From the NCBI RefSeq assembly GCF_016461715.1, contig NZ_JAEMUI010000009.1, forward strand, positions 96,928-160,927: DNA of 64,000 nt, read 5' to 3'. This DNA comes from Marinomonas spartinae. Its GTDB lineage: Bacteria > Pseudomonadota > Gammaproteobacteria > Pseudomonadales > Marinomonadaceae. The translations under genes and the position numbers were made by a program. A model generated the notes under the pieces. That model was not told the origin of the DNA. It ran no database searches and saw only the letters and a list, made by a program, of their open reading frames with translations. Positions 48,101 to 56,838 of this stretch are shown here, piece by piece. The first letter of the stretch is position 1. Each line of letters begins with the position of its first letter.

Positions 48101-49272
48101 TGATAAGTAAGGACAGCTTGATACAGCGGGTTAATGCTTGGATCACTTTTATAGTGCAGCGCTTCTAAAATACGATTGAGTGGAATAGATTGATGTTCTG
48201 CCGCACTTTCACTTTCTGCCTTTGCTGCAGATACCAATTCTTCAAGCGTGGTATCTTTATCAATATGAAAACGCAGTGGCAAGGTGTTCATAAACAACCC
48301 CATCATCTCCTGCGTTTGAGACAGCATCCTATTGGCAAAAGGCACACCCAACACAATGTCTTGCTGCCCACTGTATTTATGCAACAGCATATGATAGGCC
48401 GCTAACATTAAATGAAAGGTCGTTGCTCCCTTTTTAGCAGCAAACGACTGAATCTCCTGATAGGCCTTTGCCTCTAAGGATAAACTGACAATCCCCCCTT
48501 CAAAAGACATTGTCTGCGGACGAGGATGGTCCGTTGCTAACTCAAGCACACCATGCACACCCTCAAGTTTTTTAACCCAATAGTCTAACCCTTGGTTAAA
48601 CTTGCCCTCCTCATACCAACGACTCTCTTCAAGGGCATAATCAGTAAACTGTGGAACTTTTTCGTTCCCACCAAGATCAAAGTAAAGGCTCATAAACTCT
48701 TTAATGCACAAGCTCATTGTCCAACCATCTGAAATGATGTGGTGGAACGTTAGCATAATGACAGATTCGCCTTTATTCGTTTTTACCATATGCCATCGTA
48801 CTAATGGCCCCTTTTCTAGGTCGAAGTTTTTACGCCCTTCTTCTCGAGCGACTTTCATAATCCACTTATCTTTCTCCACCTCAGCCCAATCAGAAATATC
48901 ATCATAGGCAAAATCAAACCCGGCATTACTGTCGATACACTGGCTAGGTTCATCATCTACCAAACGAATAGTGGTACGAAAGATATTGTGCTTATTGGCT
49001 AAAGTATCGAGTGTTTTGCGGACTTTTTCTGGATCAAATTCATGGTCTAACCGACAGCGAATCGCAAACGGATTATTGTAAGCCTTATTATCATTAAGGA
49101 ACTGATCTAAAGCCCACATGCCTTTTTGGGCATTAGTTAATGGAAAAACGGTTCGGCTTGATGATGAGTTGGCAGCATTTTGTGCTGCCGCTTTCTCCTT
49201 CTTCTCACGAGCTAACCGTTTAAGTTCTTCAAGCCCCTTAGAGCGAAGTATTTCATTTGTTTTCATATTCAT
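45157..49272 (-). CDS. Terminal NRPS module: C-A-PCP-TE, predicted to load Asp or Asn
   Basis: The product is about 1371 aa (ATG 49272 has AAAAGG 10 nt upstream; the ATG at 49281 is too close to it). A condensation domain (residues 45-480) has HHIISDGW (about 179). The adenylation domain (500-1000) has YIIYTSGSTG, NHYGPTETT, RTGDKGR and a terminal PNGK-type Lys. The substrate-pocket code, by eye alignment to GrsA, is D-L-T-K-L-L-H-V-G-K, close to known Asp codes (DLTKVGHIGK). The carrier has DLGGNSISA (Ser about 1051). The thioesterase (1130-1370) has GWSLGG (nucleophile) and a late His (GDHLS). It receives the PKS-bound chain and releases the product. It is last in the assembly line. Confidence 0.95.
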   Translation of the reverse strand: MNMKTNEILRSKGLEELKRLAREKKEKAAAQNAANSSSSRTVFPLTNAQKGMWALDQFLNDNKAYNNPFAIRCRLDHEFDPEKVRKTLDTLANKHNIFRTTIRLVDDEPSQCIDSNAGFDFAYDDISDWAEVEKDKWIMKVAREEGRKNFDLEKGPLVRWHMVKTNKGESVIMLTFHHIISDGWTMSLCIKEFMSLYFDLGGNEKVPQFTDYALEESRWYEEGKFNQGLDYWVKKLEGVHGVLELATDHPRPQTMSFEGGIVSLSLEAKAYQEIQSFAAKKGATTFHLMLAAYHMLLHKYSGQQDIVLGVPFANRMLSQTQEMMGLFMNTLPLRFHIDKDTTLEELVSAAKAESESAAEHQSIPLNRILEALHYKSDPSINPLYQAVLTYQVYPHSRNTHELFTFSPIKVDYGVSKLDLNLWVEEDGDGLVFTLNYNTDLFERHTIEKMLASFKSLLMEFVERAQLPVKSLSLVTPEEREYLLEKCQPSEAQTFPPVFRLFEEQAIANPTEVAVRCEERSFTYSGLNAAANHLASELISLGLKAGQSVAILMDKSEHSVAALLAVMKAGGCYVPVDIALPESKVAYILDDASVSFALVAGGLPDSLSGLSSKQGIQWLDVANNDKAGSETSLVEFNSASLTPDSPAYIIYTSGSTGVSKGVCVSHAQLSQYCHAIIPVLNQPSGARYGMFSSFTTDLAHTMLFPSLIQMGELVVMSANMLENPTYLVEYLSSYPLDCMKITPTHLSALMALPDAGAILPRDVLVLGGERLPVSLIKRIQTVTPTCRIINHYGPTETTVGVSTFLLPNDLVSDIESVPIGKPLDGCHVLILDENEALVPVGIPGEICIGGSQLSNGYVGLPEQTKLRFIEHPFVAGERLYRTGDKGRFLADGNLAYLGRLDRQCKIRGYRVELAEVEQALMSLSGVRQAAVKHQEYRDGTSTLMAYLVCDNNPAENLAQQDVLKQSLKELLPHYMLPESWIWMDAMPLMANGKVNYHALPNTDKRHDEQRTVSQPETDVQSRLLGFYQNALNIDKIDIHDGFLDLGGNSISAIKLIIEVNKAFNTALNLGQMFENSSIVELSALIEQMTDSESGNQLGSSLVRLNEGLVGSKPTLLLVHPAGGNVFCYHELVQELGGDYPVYGVQVADFRNNPEYNHDITALAAHYLEEVQSIISSNSRLVVGGWSLGGTIAFEMAYQINQAYGIEPSVVVFDQPAPQVNVDNSASMSEHERLAYFAHKVELFTGISFNTSSSALAALPDEQRTEVFLDGFRQADLVPDNISVDDFKYFLGILWAHMTATDRYMGRRFSGSVIVAEANDILQGRTQLDEPGLGWQAYSEQEVTIIPAQGDHLSMMNPPNIRSLAEQLKSVLL

Positions 49273-49306
49273 CGGAAGCATGCCTTTTGCAGAGATGAAA
49301 AATGTT

Positions 49307-49397
49307 GGCTATATGATGATGCAAATCGGTACACCGATGTTCGCCATATAGCACAACGCTAGGTTTGCTATATGGCCTGAATAGATACTATTCAGGC
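49307..49397. repeat. Nested inverted repeats between the PKS and terminal NRPS genes
   Basis: In this 128-bp gap there are three copies of GCTATATG(G): 49307-49315 (forward), 49344-49352 (reverse) and 49367-49375 (forward). The first two could enclose a small hairpin (ATCGGT-AC-ACCGAT), and the second and third can pair with each other; the two pairings are mutually exclusive. Next to them lies a perfect 10-bp repeat with a 3-nt loop (GCCTGAATAG at 49375-49384, CTATTCAGGC at 49388-49397). Confidence 0.7.
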
Positions 49398-49409
49398 ATT
49401 CACATCACA

Positions 49410-52400
49410 TTAGTCCTCTAGCAAAACTGACTCAAATGCGTCAAAAACCTGCTCTGATAAGCCTTTAATCGTTTGGTTTTTATAGAACAAATCCACCCGA
49501 ATACCGACTTCGAACTTCGCCGAGACTTTCGACACGACTTGTACCGCTAGCAATGAGTTCCCGCCAAGCTCGACAAAGTTATCGTTCACACCAATGCCTG
49601 AAATACCAAGCACCGACTGCCAAACACTGGCTATCTCCTGCTCAATATCGTTTTCTGGAGCCACATACTCAACCGTTAGCTCTGGGCGTGTGTGCCCATT
49701 GCCCGCTTGCTCTTCCTGCACAGCAACCTCGTCTTCTTCATAGTCAGGACGCCCTTCAACCACCAGCTGATTAAGATCACTTGTCAACACAAAGAGCTGC
49801 TCAAACTCTAAATGCGAAAGTTGACGTTTAAGCGCATCCAACCCTTCGTAGAACAAGATATCCCGATCAGCCAGATCCAACTTCACAGGAGCATTTTGCC
49901 GCGCTGAATCACCATCACCATCGACTTGGTTGTTCTCACTCATTTTGACTAAGGTATAGTTTTCTAATACCAATAGTGGTTTGTTTTCGGCCGACAAGAA
50001 GACGACATCCACCATAATGGTATTGTCTTCATCTCTATAGGGCTGTTTCATACGAATATGAGCATAACAATCCACATCTAATGGCGCTAAGAAGCTGATA
50101 TTGCCGTAACTAATAGGTAAGAAGTTCCCTTGTGTGATGTCATTAATACAACGAATTGATACCGCATCGACCAACGCAGGGTGGTAAGGATATCGAGCAA
50201 AATCCTCTTGGAATTCGCGAGACAAATTCTTATGAATTAACCACTCATCCTTGCCTTTATAAACCTCTTGAACACAATTCCAACGCTCACTTAGCGATAA
50301 GAAAGCCTCGCCGGTTAACGCATTCTTATATTCAAGGGAAAGTGGCTCAACGGGTAACTGAGTGGTACAGCGACCGCGAATCGCATCAAGAGAACCCACT
50401 TTGTCACTAACCGCTTCTTGTTTATTGCCGATACTACCAATAGCGTGCTCATCCCACTGAATATCTCTGACGCCACGGCTTCTCAAGCTGAAACTGTATC
50501 CCGCGCCTTCCGCTTTCACAAAAAGATGCAGCTGACGAGGCCATGCATGGTGATAAATCACGGGTTTGGTTAATAGCAAGCTTTTCACTTGCAAGGTTTC
50601 TTGCGGCTTAAACTCAGTGATTAAGCTATTCAATAAAGACAAGATAGTCGTTCCCACTAACGTAGGTTGTTCTGATAAGCGGTGCTCATCAATGACCCAG
50701 TCTTCGTTAACCGCTAGGTTAACAACATACTCCTCTTCCATGCCTTTACGGTTAAACAATTGCAGCAATGAACCGCTAGAGTCTTTGCTAATTTGATTTT
50801 TACCGTCTTTCTCATCCAGCTCTTTGATGTATTTAAACGCCATCCCCACATCGCCCCATTTACCCCAGTTAATCGCAACAGTACGACCACTGCGGCTCTG
50901 GTTACGATAATGAGCAAACGCATCTAAAAAGGCATTACCAGAACAGTAATCAATACGCGCACTGTCCCCGACCAATGAGGTAATAGAGGAGAACAAGATC
51001 AAAAAGTCTGGCTGACTGTCTTTTGTTAACTCATCAAGAAGCAAAGCGCCTTTGACTTTAGAGTCCAATACACTGGCACAGTCTTCATCTGTCTTAAGAG
51101 GGATAATACCGCCACCAGCGATACCAGCTGTATGGAAAATACCATCGACATGGTAGTAACTTGCAAATAAATCAGACATGCCTTGGTAATCACAAACATC
51201 TACCTCGACAAGGTCCACCTTATTGCCTTTACTTTCAAGATGCAGTATTCCAGCAAGCTTAGTACTCATTGTATCGTCAACTGGATGCTCTTTTATCCAA
51301 GTATGCCACTGATCGCGCGGCGGTAAACTGCTGCGATAAGTCAATACCAAGGTCGCATTACATGTATCGGCAATGTACTCGGCAACCAATAAACCTAGGC
51401 CACCTAGCCCCCCAGTAATAAGATAGACACCATCGTCTTTAAAGTTAGCGGGAAGGCCAGGAATATCTTGGCTGACTTTTACAGGTTGATAGTCTTCTTG
51501 GAAACGACAAGCACCACGATAAGCCACCAATTCCCCATGATTTTCGATCTTGCCTTCAGCAATCAAACAACGTGCGGCTTTTTCTATCGACCAATCCGCT
51601 TTCATTGGCCAATCAATATCAACAAGATGACATTGCACTTCGCCGTATTCATTATTGAAAACACGTCCTGGACCGACCAGCAAAGCTTTTTCAGGAGAAG
51701 ACACCTTTTCCCCTGCAATACTGAAAATATTATTACCAACAAGAACGAGGTGCATATTCTTCAACACATCTTCGTTTACCAAGGCCTGCTGAAGATACAA
51801 AGGACTGTAGAAAGCATCTAATTCTCGTGTTCGGTAACCTTCAATATCAACGGTTTCATTGTCAGGAGACAAATTCCAAAGGTGAACCACTCGAACCGAG
51901 TCTGTCTCAAATTCTTTAACGGTTCTTAACACTCGAATGTAATCATCTCGGGAAGACGGATTAATGATAAAGCTGCTGGCTTTGCCAGTAGACAGAACAT
52001 CTACTTGATAACTGTCGCCTTTAAACACGAGAACCACTTGATGACCCGCATCAGAAAGTTGACGATTTAGCTCATTCGCTACACCGTACTCATCAACGAA
52101 CAATACCCAGCAGCTATTTTCACTATTGTGTCGTTTGCTTGCCAAAAATTCGGCTGGAACAGTTCGTTTCCAAGCTGGCATATAGAACCAATCGGCGATG
52201 TCATCTTTTTTGCGTTTTAAAGCTTGTTCATCCACAGCTGAAGATTGGGAAACCTGTTTACTTTCAGGCAATTTGAATGTCTTACGCTCAAACGGATAAC
52301 CAGGTAATGAAATACGGCGACGTTCTTGTCCACCATAAAATGCAGCCCAATCGACAGCGACACCACAAGCCCATAATCCGCCAAGGGTTGCAACAAAATG

Positions 52401-54917
52401 CTCACCTGAAATAGACACTTCTTTTGCCGTCGGTAATGACGCTAAAATGTCCGCAGTAAACTCTTCGTCTTCACGTAAATGCTGTTTAGCCGCTGACTCT
52501 AAGGAACGGCCAGGACCCACTTCTAAACAAACCAACCCATCAAGGTAATCCGCCATTAATGTTTTAAACGCATGCGAGAAAAGTACCGGGTTTCTCACAT
52601 GACGTACCCAGTAGTCACTATCTTGAGCAAGCTCATCCGTAATCCACTGACCATTCACGGACGAGACAAATGGAATGCTAGGCGCATGAAGCGCAATGCC
52701 ATCAATCACTTCTTTGAAGGCTGGCAACATTGGATCCATCATACTGGAATGGAAGCCGTGGGAGGTATCGAGGTGTTTACAGAAAATACCCTCTTCCTCT
52801 AGCTCGTATTGGAAAGCTTTAATTGCCTCTAATTCACCTGCAATCACACACAATTCAGGGTAATTAACGGCAGCAATATCCAAATCACTATTTGCCAAGC
52901 GTTGAGTTAATGCCTCTTCATCCATCAGTACCGCTAACATCGCCCCAGCGGGTAACGCTTGCACCAATTGACCGCGAATAGCGACCGCTTTTAATGCATC
53001 TTGCAAAGAAAACACACCAGACAAACACGCGGCAACATACTCACCAACACTATGACCGATCATAATATCGGGCTTAATTCCCCAACTCATCCAAAGTTGT
53101 GCAAGGCTGTACTCCACTACAAATAATGCGGGTTGAGTGTATTGAGTTTCATTGATTTTCCCCGCCATTTCATCGTTTTCAGGGAAAATAATTGCTCTTA
53201 AATCCTGTCCCAGAATAGGGGTCAAATAATCACAGCACAGATCCATTTGTTGTTTAAACACATCGTACGTTTGGTACAGATCTGCTGCCATGTTCACGTA
53301 TTGGTTACCCTGACCTGGAAACATAAATACTATAGGTCGACCACGTGACGTACTGGTTGTCGTAATAGGAGAGCTACTTCCCAATGCCTCAATTAATGAA
53401 TCTCGGTCTTTACCAACAACCGCCGTTGAAAACTCAAACTGCTTACGTCCCACTTGCATGGTATAAGCTGCATCCGCAAGATTGGTATCAGGATTGGCTG
53501 AAAGAAACTGTGCAAAACGCTTTTTCATTTCATTCAGAGCTGAACGGCTGCGAGCTGAAAAAGGAATCACAACAGGAGAAGTATATTGTTCACTTGGCGC
53601 AAGTACTGGTGCAGTTTCGAGAATAACACAAGCATTGGTACCCCCAACGCCAAAAGAATTGACGAGCGCATTACTTGACTTACCCTCCTCATTAAACGTT
53701 CCTGTTTCTGTATGAATAACAAAAGGACTGCCTTCAAACTCAATATTAGGGTTAGGTGAAGCAAAGTGTAATGAGGCAGGCAATTTGCCCGTCTTAAGTG
53801 CCAATGAAGACTTAATTAAGCTTGCAACACCTGAAGCGGCATCTGTATGACCAATGTTTGTTTTAACCGAACCAAGACGACAAAATTGCTCTTTGTCTGT
53901 GTAATTACGGAATGTTTGAGACAAAGACGAAAATTCAATCGGATCTCCTAGCGCAGTTGCGGTGCCGTGAGCCTCAACAAAACGGATGTTTTCCACATCA
54001 ATGTCTGAGTTTTTAATGGCTTGTTTAGCAACACTAACCTGCCCTTCAATACCCGGTGCGGTAAAGCCTGCTTTTAAACTGCCATCATTATTGATTGCAC
54101 CACCTTTGATGACAGAATAAATATGGTCTCCATCTCGCACCGCATCCGTTAAACGTTTTAATAAGACAACGCCCACACCTCGACTAAAGACTGTACCATT
54201 GGCTCTTGAATCAAATGCATAACAACGACCATCAGCGGATTCCATACCGCCTTCCATGTATCTATAACCTTGACGCTCTGGTGTATCCACAGAAACACCA
54301 CCGGCGACGATTAAATCACTTTCGCCACTGAGCAAGCTATTGACCCCCATCACAACAGCGACCAATGCCGTTGAACAAGCGGTTTGAACGTTGACACTCG
54401 GTCCCTTCAGATTCAACTTATAAGAGACACGAGTAGTAACATAATCCTTATCATTATTCGTGACGACTGATGCGCCACTAGCAAACTGACTGACACTGGG
54501 GTGTGATTGCACTTTATTAAGGTGCCACGCCGTTCCTGTTCCACCAAATACCCCGACTTTACCGGGATACGTAGAAGGCACATAGCCAGCATCTTCAAAA
54601 GCATGCCAACTTGTTTCTAGGAAAATTCGATGCTGAGGATCGGTAATTTCAGCATCCCGGGGTGTAAAATCAAAAAAGTGCGCATCAAAATCTTGCGCTT
54701 GGCCAATAATACCGCGACGAGGAATGTAATTTGGCGAAGCAATCAGTTCCTCATCTATGCCCGATTCCCGAAGCTCTTCATCCGTAAATGTACTGATCGT
54801 TTCAAGCCCTTCGGTGAGATTATGCCAAAAAGACGTAATGTCTTCTGCCCCAGGAAAGCGACCGGACATCCCTATGATCGCGATATCCCTATCACGTAAT
54901 GTATTTTTCCCTTTCAT
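49410..54917 (-). CDS. Type I PKS module: KS-AT-KR-DH-ACP
   Basis: From ATG 54917 (AAGAGGT upstream; an upstream start adds 11 unsupported residues) the product is 1835 aa. KS: Cys in QTACSTALV (about 178), EAHGTATALGDP and KTNIGHTDAASG. AT: FPGQGNQYV and GHSVGEYVA (about 620); the HGFH tetrad near residue 730 suggests malonyl-CoA. KR: TGGLGGLG (about 1167) and FSSITSL...Tyr in DYCSGN. A dehydratase-like region follows the KR: WVIDEHRLSE keeps His but lacks the usual Gly and Pro, and HPALVDA keeps the catalytic Asp. The ACP ends the protein (LGGNSLLAV, Ser about 1785). One extension with reduction is expected; dehydration is uncertain. Confidence 0.95.
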   Translation of the reverse strand: MKGKNTLRDRDIAIIGMSGRFPGAEDITSFWHNLTEGLETISTFTDEELRESGIDEELIASPNYIPRRGIIGQAQDFDAHFFDFTPRDAEITDPQHRIFLETSWHAFEDAGYVPSTYPGKVGVFGGTGTAWHLNKVQSHPSVSQFASGASVVTNNDKDYVTTRVSYKLNLKGPSVNVQTACSTALVAVVMGVNSLLSGESDLIVAGGVSVDTPERQGYRYMEGGMESADGRCYAFDSRANGTVFSRGVGVVLLKRLTDAVRDGDHIYSVIKGGAINNDGSLKAGFTAPGIEGQVSVAKQAIKNSDIDVENIRFVEAHGTATALGDPIEFSSLSQTFRNYTDKEQFCRLGSVKTNIGHTDAASGVASLIKSSLALKTGKLPASLHFASPNPNIEFEGSPFVIHTETGTFNEEGKSSNALVNSFGVGGTNACVILETAPVLAPSEQYTSPVVIPFSARSRSALNEMKKRFAQFLSANPDTNLADAAYTMQVGRKQFEFSTAVVGKDRDSLIEALGSSSPITTTSTSRGRPIVFMFPGQGNQYVNMAADLYQTYDVFKQQMDLCCDYLTPILGQDLRAIIFPENDEMAGKINETQYTQPALFVVEYSLAQLWMSWGIKPDIMIGHSVGEYVAACLSGVFSLQDALKAVAIRGQLVQALPAGAMLAVLMDEEALTQRLANSDLDIAAVNYPELCVIAGELEAIKAFQYELEEEGIFCKHLDTSHGFHSSMMDPMLPAFKEVIDGIALHAPSIPFVSSVNGQWITDELAQDSDYWVRHVRNPVLFSHAFKTLMADYLDGLVCLEVGPGRSLESAAKQHLREDEEFTADILASLPTAKEVSISGEHFVATLGGLWACGVAVDWAAFYGGQERRRISLPGYPFERKTFKLPESKQVSQSSAVDEQALKRKKDDIADWFYMPAWKRTVPAEFLASKRHNSENSCWVLFVDEYGVANELNRQLSDAGHQVVLVFKGDSYQVDVLSTGKASSFIINPSSRDDYIRVLRTVKEFETDSVRVVHLWNLSPDNETVDIEGYRTRELDAFYSPLYLQQALVNEDVLKNMHLVLVGNNIFSIAGEKVSSPEKALLVGPGRVFNNEYGEVQCHLVDIDWPMKADWSIEKAARCLIAEGKIENHGELVAYRGACRFQEDYQPVKVSQDIPGLPANFKDDGVYLITGGLGGLGLLVAEYIADTCNATLVLTYRSSLPPRDQWHTWIKEHPVDDTMSTKLAGILHLESKGNKVDLVEVDVCDYQGMSDLFASYYHVDGIFHTAGIAGGGIIPLKTDEDCASVLDSKVKGALLLDELTKDSQPDFLILFSSITSLVGDSARIDYCSGNAFLDAFAHYRNQSRSGRTVAINWGKWGDVGMAFKYIKELDEKDGKNQISKDSSGSLLQLFNRKGMEEEYVVNLAVNEDWVIDEHRLSEQPTLVGTTILSLLNSLITEFKPQETLQVKSLLLTKPVIYHHAWPRQLHLFVKAEGAGYSFSLRSRGVRDIQWDEHAIGSIGNKQEAVSDKVGSLDAIRGRCTTQLPVEPLSLEYKNALTGEAFLSLSERWNCVQEVYKGKDEWLIHKNLSREFQEDFARYPYHPALVDAVSIRCINDITQGNFLPISYGNISFLAPLDVDCYAHIRMKQPYRDEDNTIMVDVVFLSAENKPLLVLENYTLVKMSENNQVDGDGDSARQNAPVKLDLADRDILFYEGLDALKRQLSHLEFEQLFVLTSDLNQLVVEGRPDYEEDEVAVQEEQAGNGHTRPELTVEYVAPENDIEQEIASVWQSVLGISGIGVNDNFVELGGNSLLAVQVVSKVSAKFEVGIRVDLFYKNQTIKGLSEQVFDAFESVLLED

Positions 54918-54996
54918 TATTACACCTCTTGGTTTTGATTGTTTAAACATTCATCCAGAATATTCATACACATTTTCTAGAACATAATAAATGACA

Positions 54997-55263
54997 TTAT
55001 TTCGTCATTACCTTTGAATACTTTTTATAAATATTATGACTCAATGATTCGATCGTCGGATATTGAAACAATTCTACTATGTTAATAGGCATATTAAACT
55101 GTTTCTTTAATTCCCTATGTACTTTCGTCATTAACAATGAATTTCCTCCGGCTTCAAAAAAACTCTCATTGGCCGAAATTTTTTTCGACCCCAAAGTTGT
55201 TTTCCAAATAGAAGACACTTTATTTTCAATATCTAATTGTGTTAACAATGATGTATTTTGCAT
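54997..55263 (-). CDS. Free-standing peptidyl carrier protein
   Basis: From ATG 55263 the product is 88 aa; AAAGGA lies 9 nt before this ATG. A start at 55281 (overlapping the A-domain stop as ATGA) would add 6 residues. The carrier motif FFEAGGNSLLMTKV contains the phosphopantetheine Ser. Placed right after the single A domain and before the PKS, it should accept the second building block and hand the chain to the KS. Confidence 0.93.
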   Translation of the reverse strand: MQNTSLLTQLDIENKVSSIWKTTLGSKKISANESFFEAGGNSLLMTKVHRELKKQFNMPINIVELFQYPTIESLSHNIYKKYSKVMTK

Positions 55264-55277
55264 ATAGTTGTATCCTT

Positions 55278-56774
55278 TCATTCAATCAAGCTCAGTGCAT
55301 TTTTATTAATTTTTCCATTAGGAAGGGTAGGCAAACTATCAAATGAGTAATAACGATACGGCTGCATATAATAAGGCAACACTTTCGACAAGGCTTCTTT
55401 AATAGTTTGTAAATCATCAATATCTTTATTCGTAGGTGTATAAAATGCTTTTAAATAAGGAGAGGTTTTATTCGTGTCGTCCACAATAACCGCAGCCAGC
55501 GAAATATTTGGCAGGGCTTGAAGCTGAGCTTCAATTTCAGTTAACTCGATTCTATGACCTCGTAATTTGACTTGGTAATCCGCTCGACCATGAAATAACA
55601 GTACGCCATCCTCTCGCATACTAACCAAATCCCCTGTGCGGTACATTTTTTGACAAGGGTCTTGAGCAAAAGGGTTAGGGAGAAAACGTTCTTCCGTCAG
55701 TTCTTGCTGACCAATATAACCTTTTGCCAATGTATCCCCAGCGAGATATAGCTCTCCACAGTCTCCTATAGAGACTTCCTGAAGATTGTCATCCAAAAGG
55801 TAAATTTGAGCATAGGGAACGGGTTTACCAATAGGTACCATGGTTTCATTAAGATTAGGCAAACAGCGCCAGTGACAGGAAAATATCGTGGCTTCGGTCG
55901 GCCCATATAAATTATGAATCTTACCGGAAAACTGGGCCGCCAATTCGTCCACTAAGCGCTGTGATAACGCCTCTCCCCCAGAAAAAATATGTTCAAGTGA
56001 GGAGCATTGCTGAAGAACATTACTGTCAACCAGCGTTCGCAGGGATGTAGGAACAAACTGAGCCATGGTCACCTGATGTCGACGAACAGATTCCGCCAGT
56101 AGGACAGGATCGTATTTGGCTTCCTCGGCGATCAGAACACAGCTTCCACCAGAGATTAACGGCAAGAAAATTTCCCAGACAGACACATCAAAACTGATTG
56201 TTGATAAATTCAATATTCGACTGTTTTCAGACAGCTCAAACTCGCTTTTCATCCACAATAAATAATTGACCACTGTCCGATGGGAAAGCATCACTCCTTT
56301 AGGGTTACCAGAAGACCCAGAAGTAAAAATCACATAACACATGGCCTCCTCATCGAGATAAGACAAGGTTGGCGCCACGGGCAATGTAAAATCGACCTGA
56401 TTAATATCTAAACGTAGACAATCACTATCCAGCCAATCCATCTCCTCAAAATTATCGCTCACAACAAGAGTCGTATTCGCGCGATTCACCATATAGGCCA
56501 AACGTTCTTCAGGATAATAAGGGTCTAGTGGAAGGTAACAGGCACCGGCTTTTAAAATCCCCAATAACACCGCTACCAAATTCTCGCCTCGGTTCATGTA
56601 TACACCAATCACATCGCCACTTTGGATGCCACCATTTATTAATATTTGACTAATAATATTGGCCCGTTGATCCAACTGACGATAGGTCATGGTTCCGCTA
56701 TCACTCCGTAAAGCAATAGTATCTGGAGTATTATTTTTTTGTTCGGAAAAATAATGATGAATTAACTTTAACAT
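55278..56774 (-). CDS. Free-standing adenylation enzyme
   Basis: The 498-aa product is a complete A domain without a carrier: YVIFTSGSSGNPKG (about 148), FDVSVWEIF, NLYGPTEATIF, YRTGDLVSMREDG, VKLRGHRIELTE and LPNGKINK. The pocket code by eye is D-V-W-Q-F-G-L-I-F-K. Asp235 is present, so an alpha-amino acid is expected. The code has features of Gln-type (DAWQFGLI-) pockets, but I do not assign a substrate. It starts 64 bp after the first NRPS gene and overlaps the carrier gene. Confidence 0.93.
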   Translation of the reverse strand: MLKLIHHYFSEQKNNTPDTIALRSDSGTMTYRQLDQRANIISQILINGGIQSGDVIGVYMNRGENLVAVLLGILKAGACYLPLDPYYPEERLAYMVNRANTTLVVSDNFEEMDWLDSDCLRLDINQVDFTLPVAPTLSYLDEEAMCYVIFTSGSSGNPKGVMLSHRTVVNYLLWMKSEFELSENSRILNLSTISFDVSVWEIFLPLISGGSCVLIAEEAKYDPVLLAESVRRHQVTMAQFVPTSLRTLVDSNVLQQCSSLEHIFSGGEALSQRLVDELAAQFSGKIHNLYGPTEATIFSCHWRCLPNLNETMVPIGKPVPYAQIYLLDDNLQEVSIGDCGELYLAGDTLAKGYIGQQELTEERFLPNPFAQDPCQKMYRTGDLVSMREDGVLLFHGRADYQVKLRGHRIELTEIEAQLQALPNISLAAVIVDDTNKTSPYLKAFYTPTNKDIDDLQTIKEALSKVLPYYMQPYRYYSFDSLPTLPNGKINKNALSLIE

Positions 56775-56838
56775 TCCTATCCATTCCTTTTGATAGATGT
56801 GCCAGGAGTAACCAAGTACAAAATCTAAATGAAAGACC

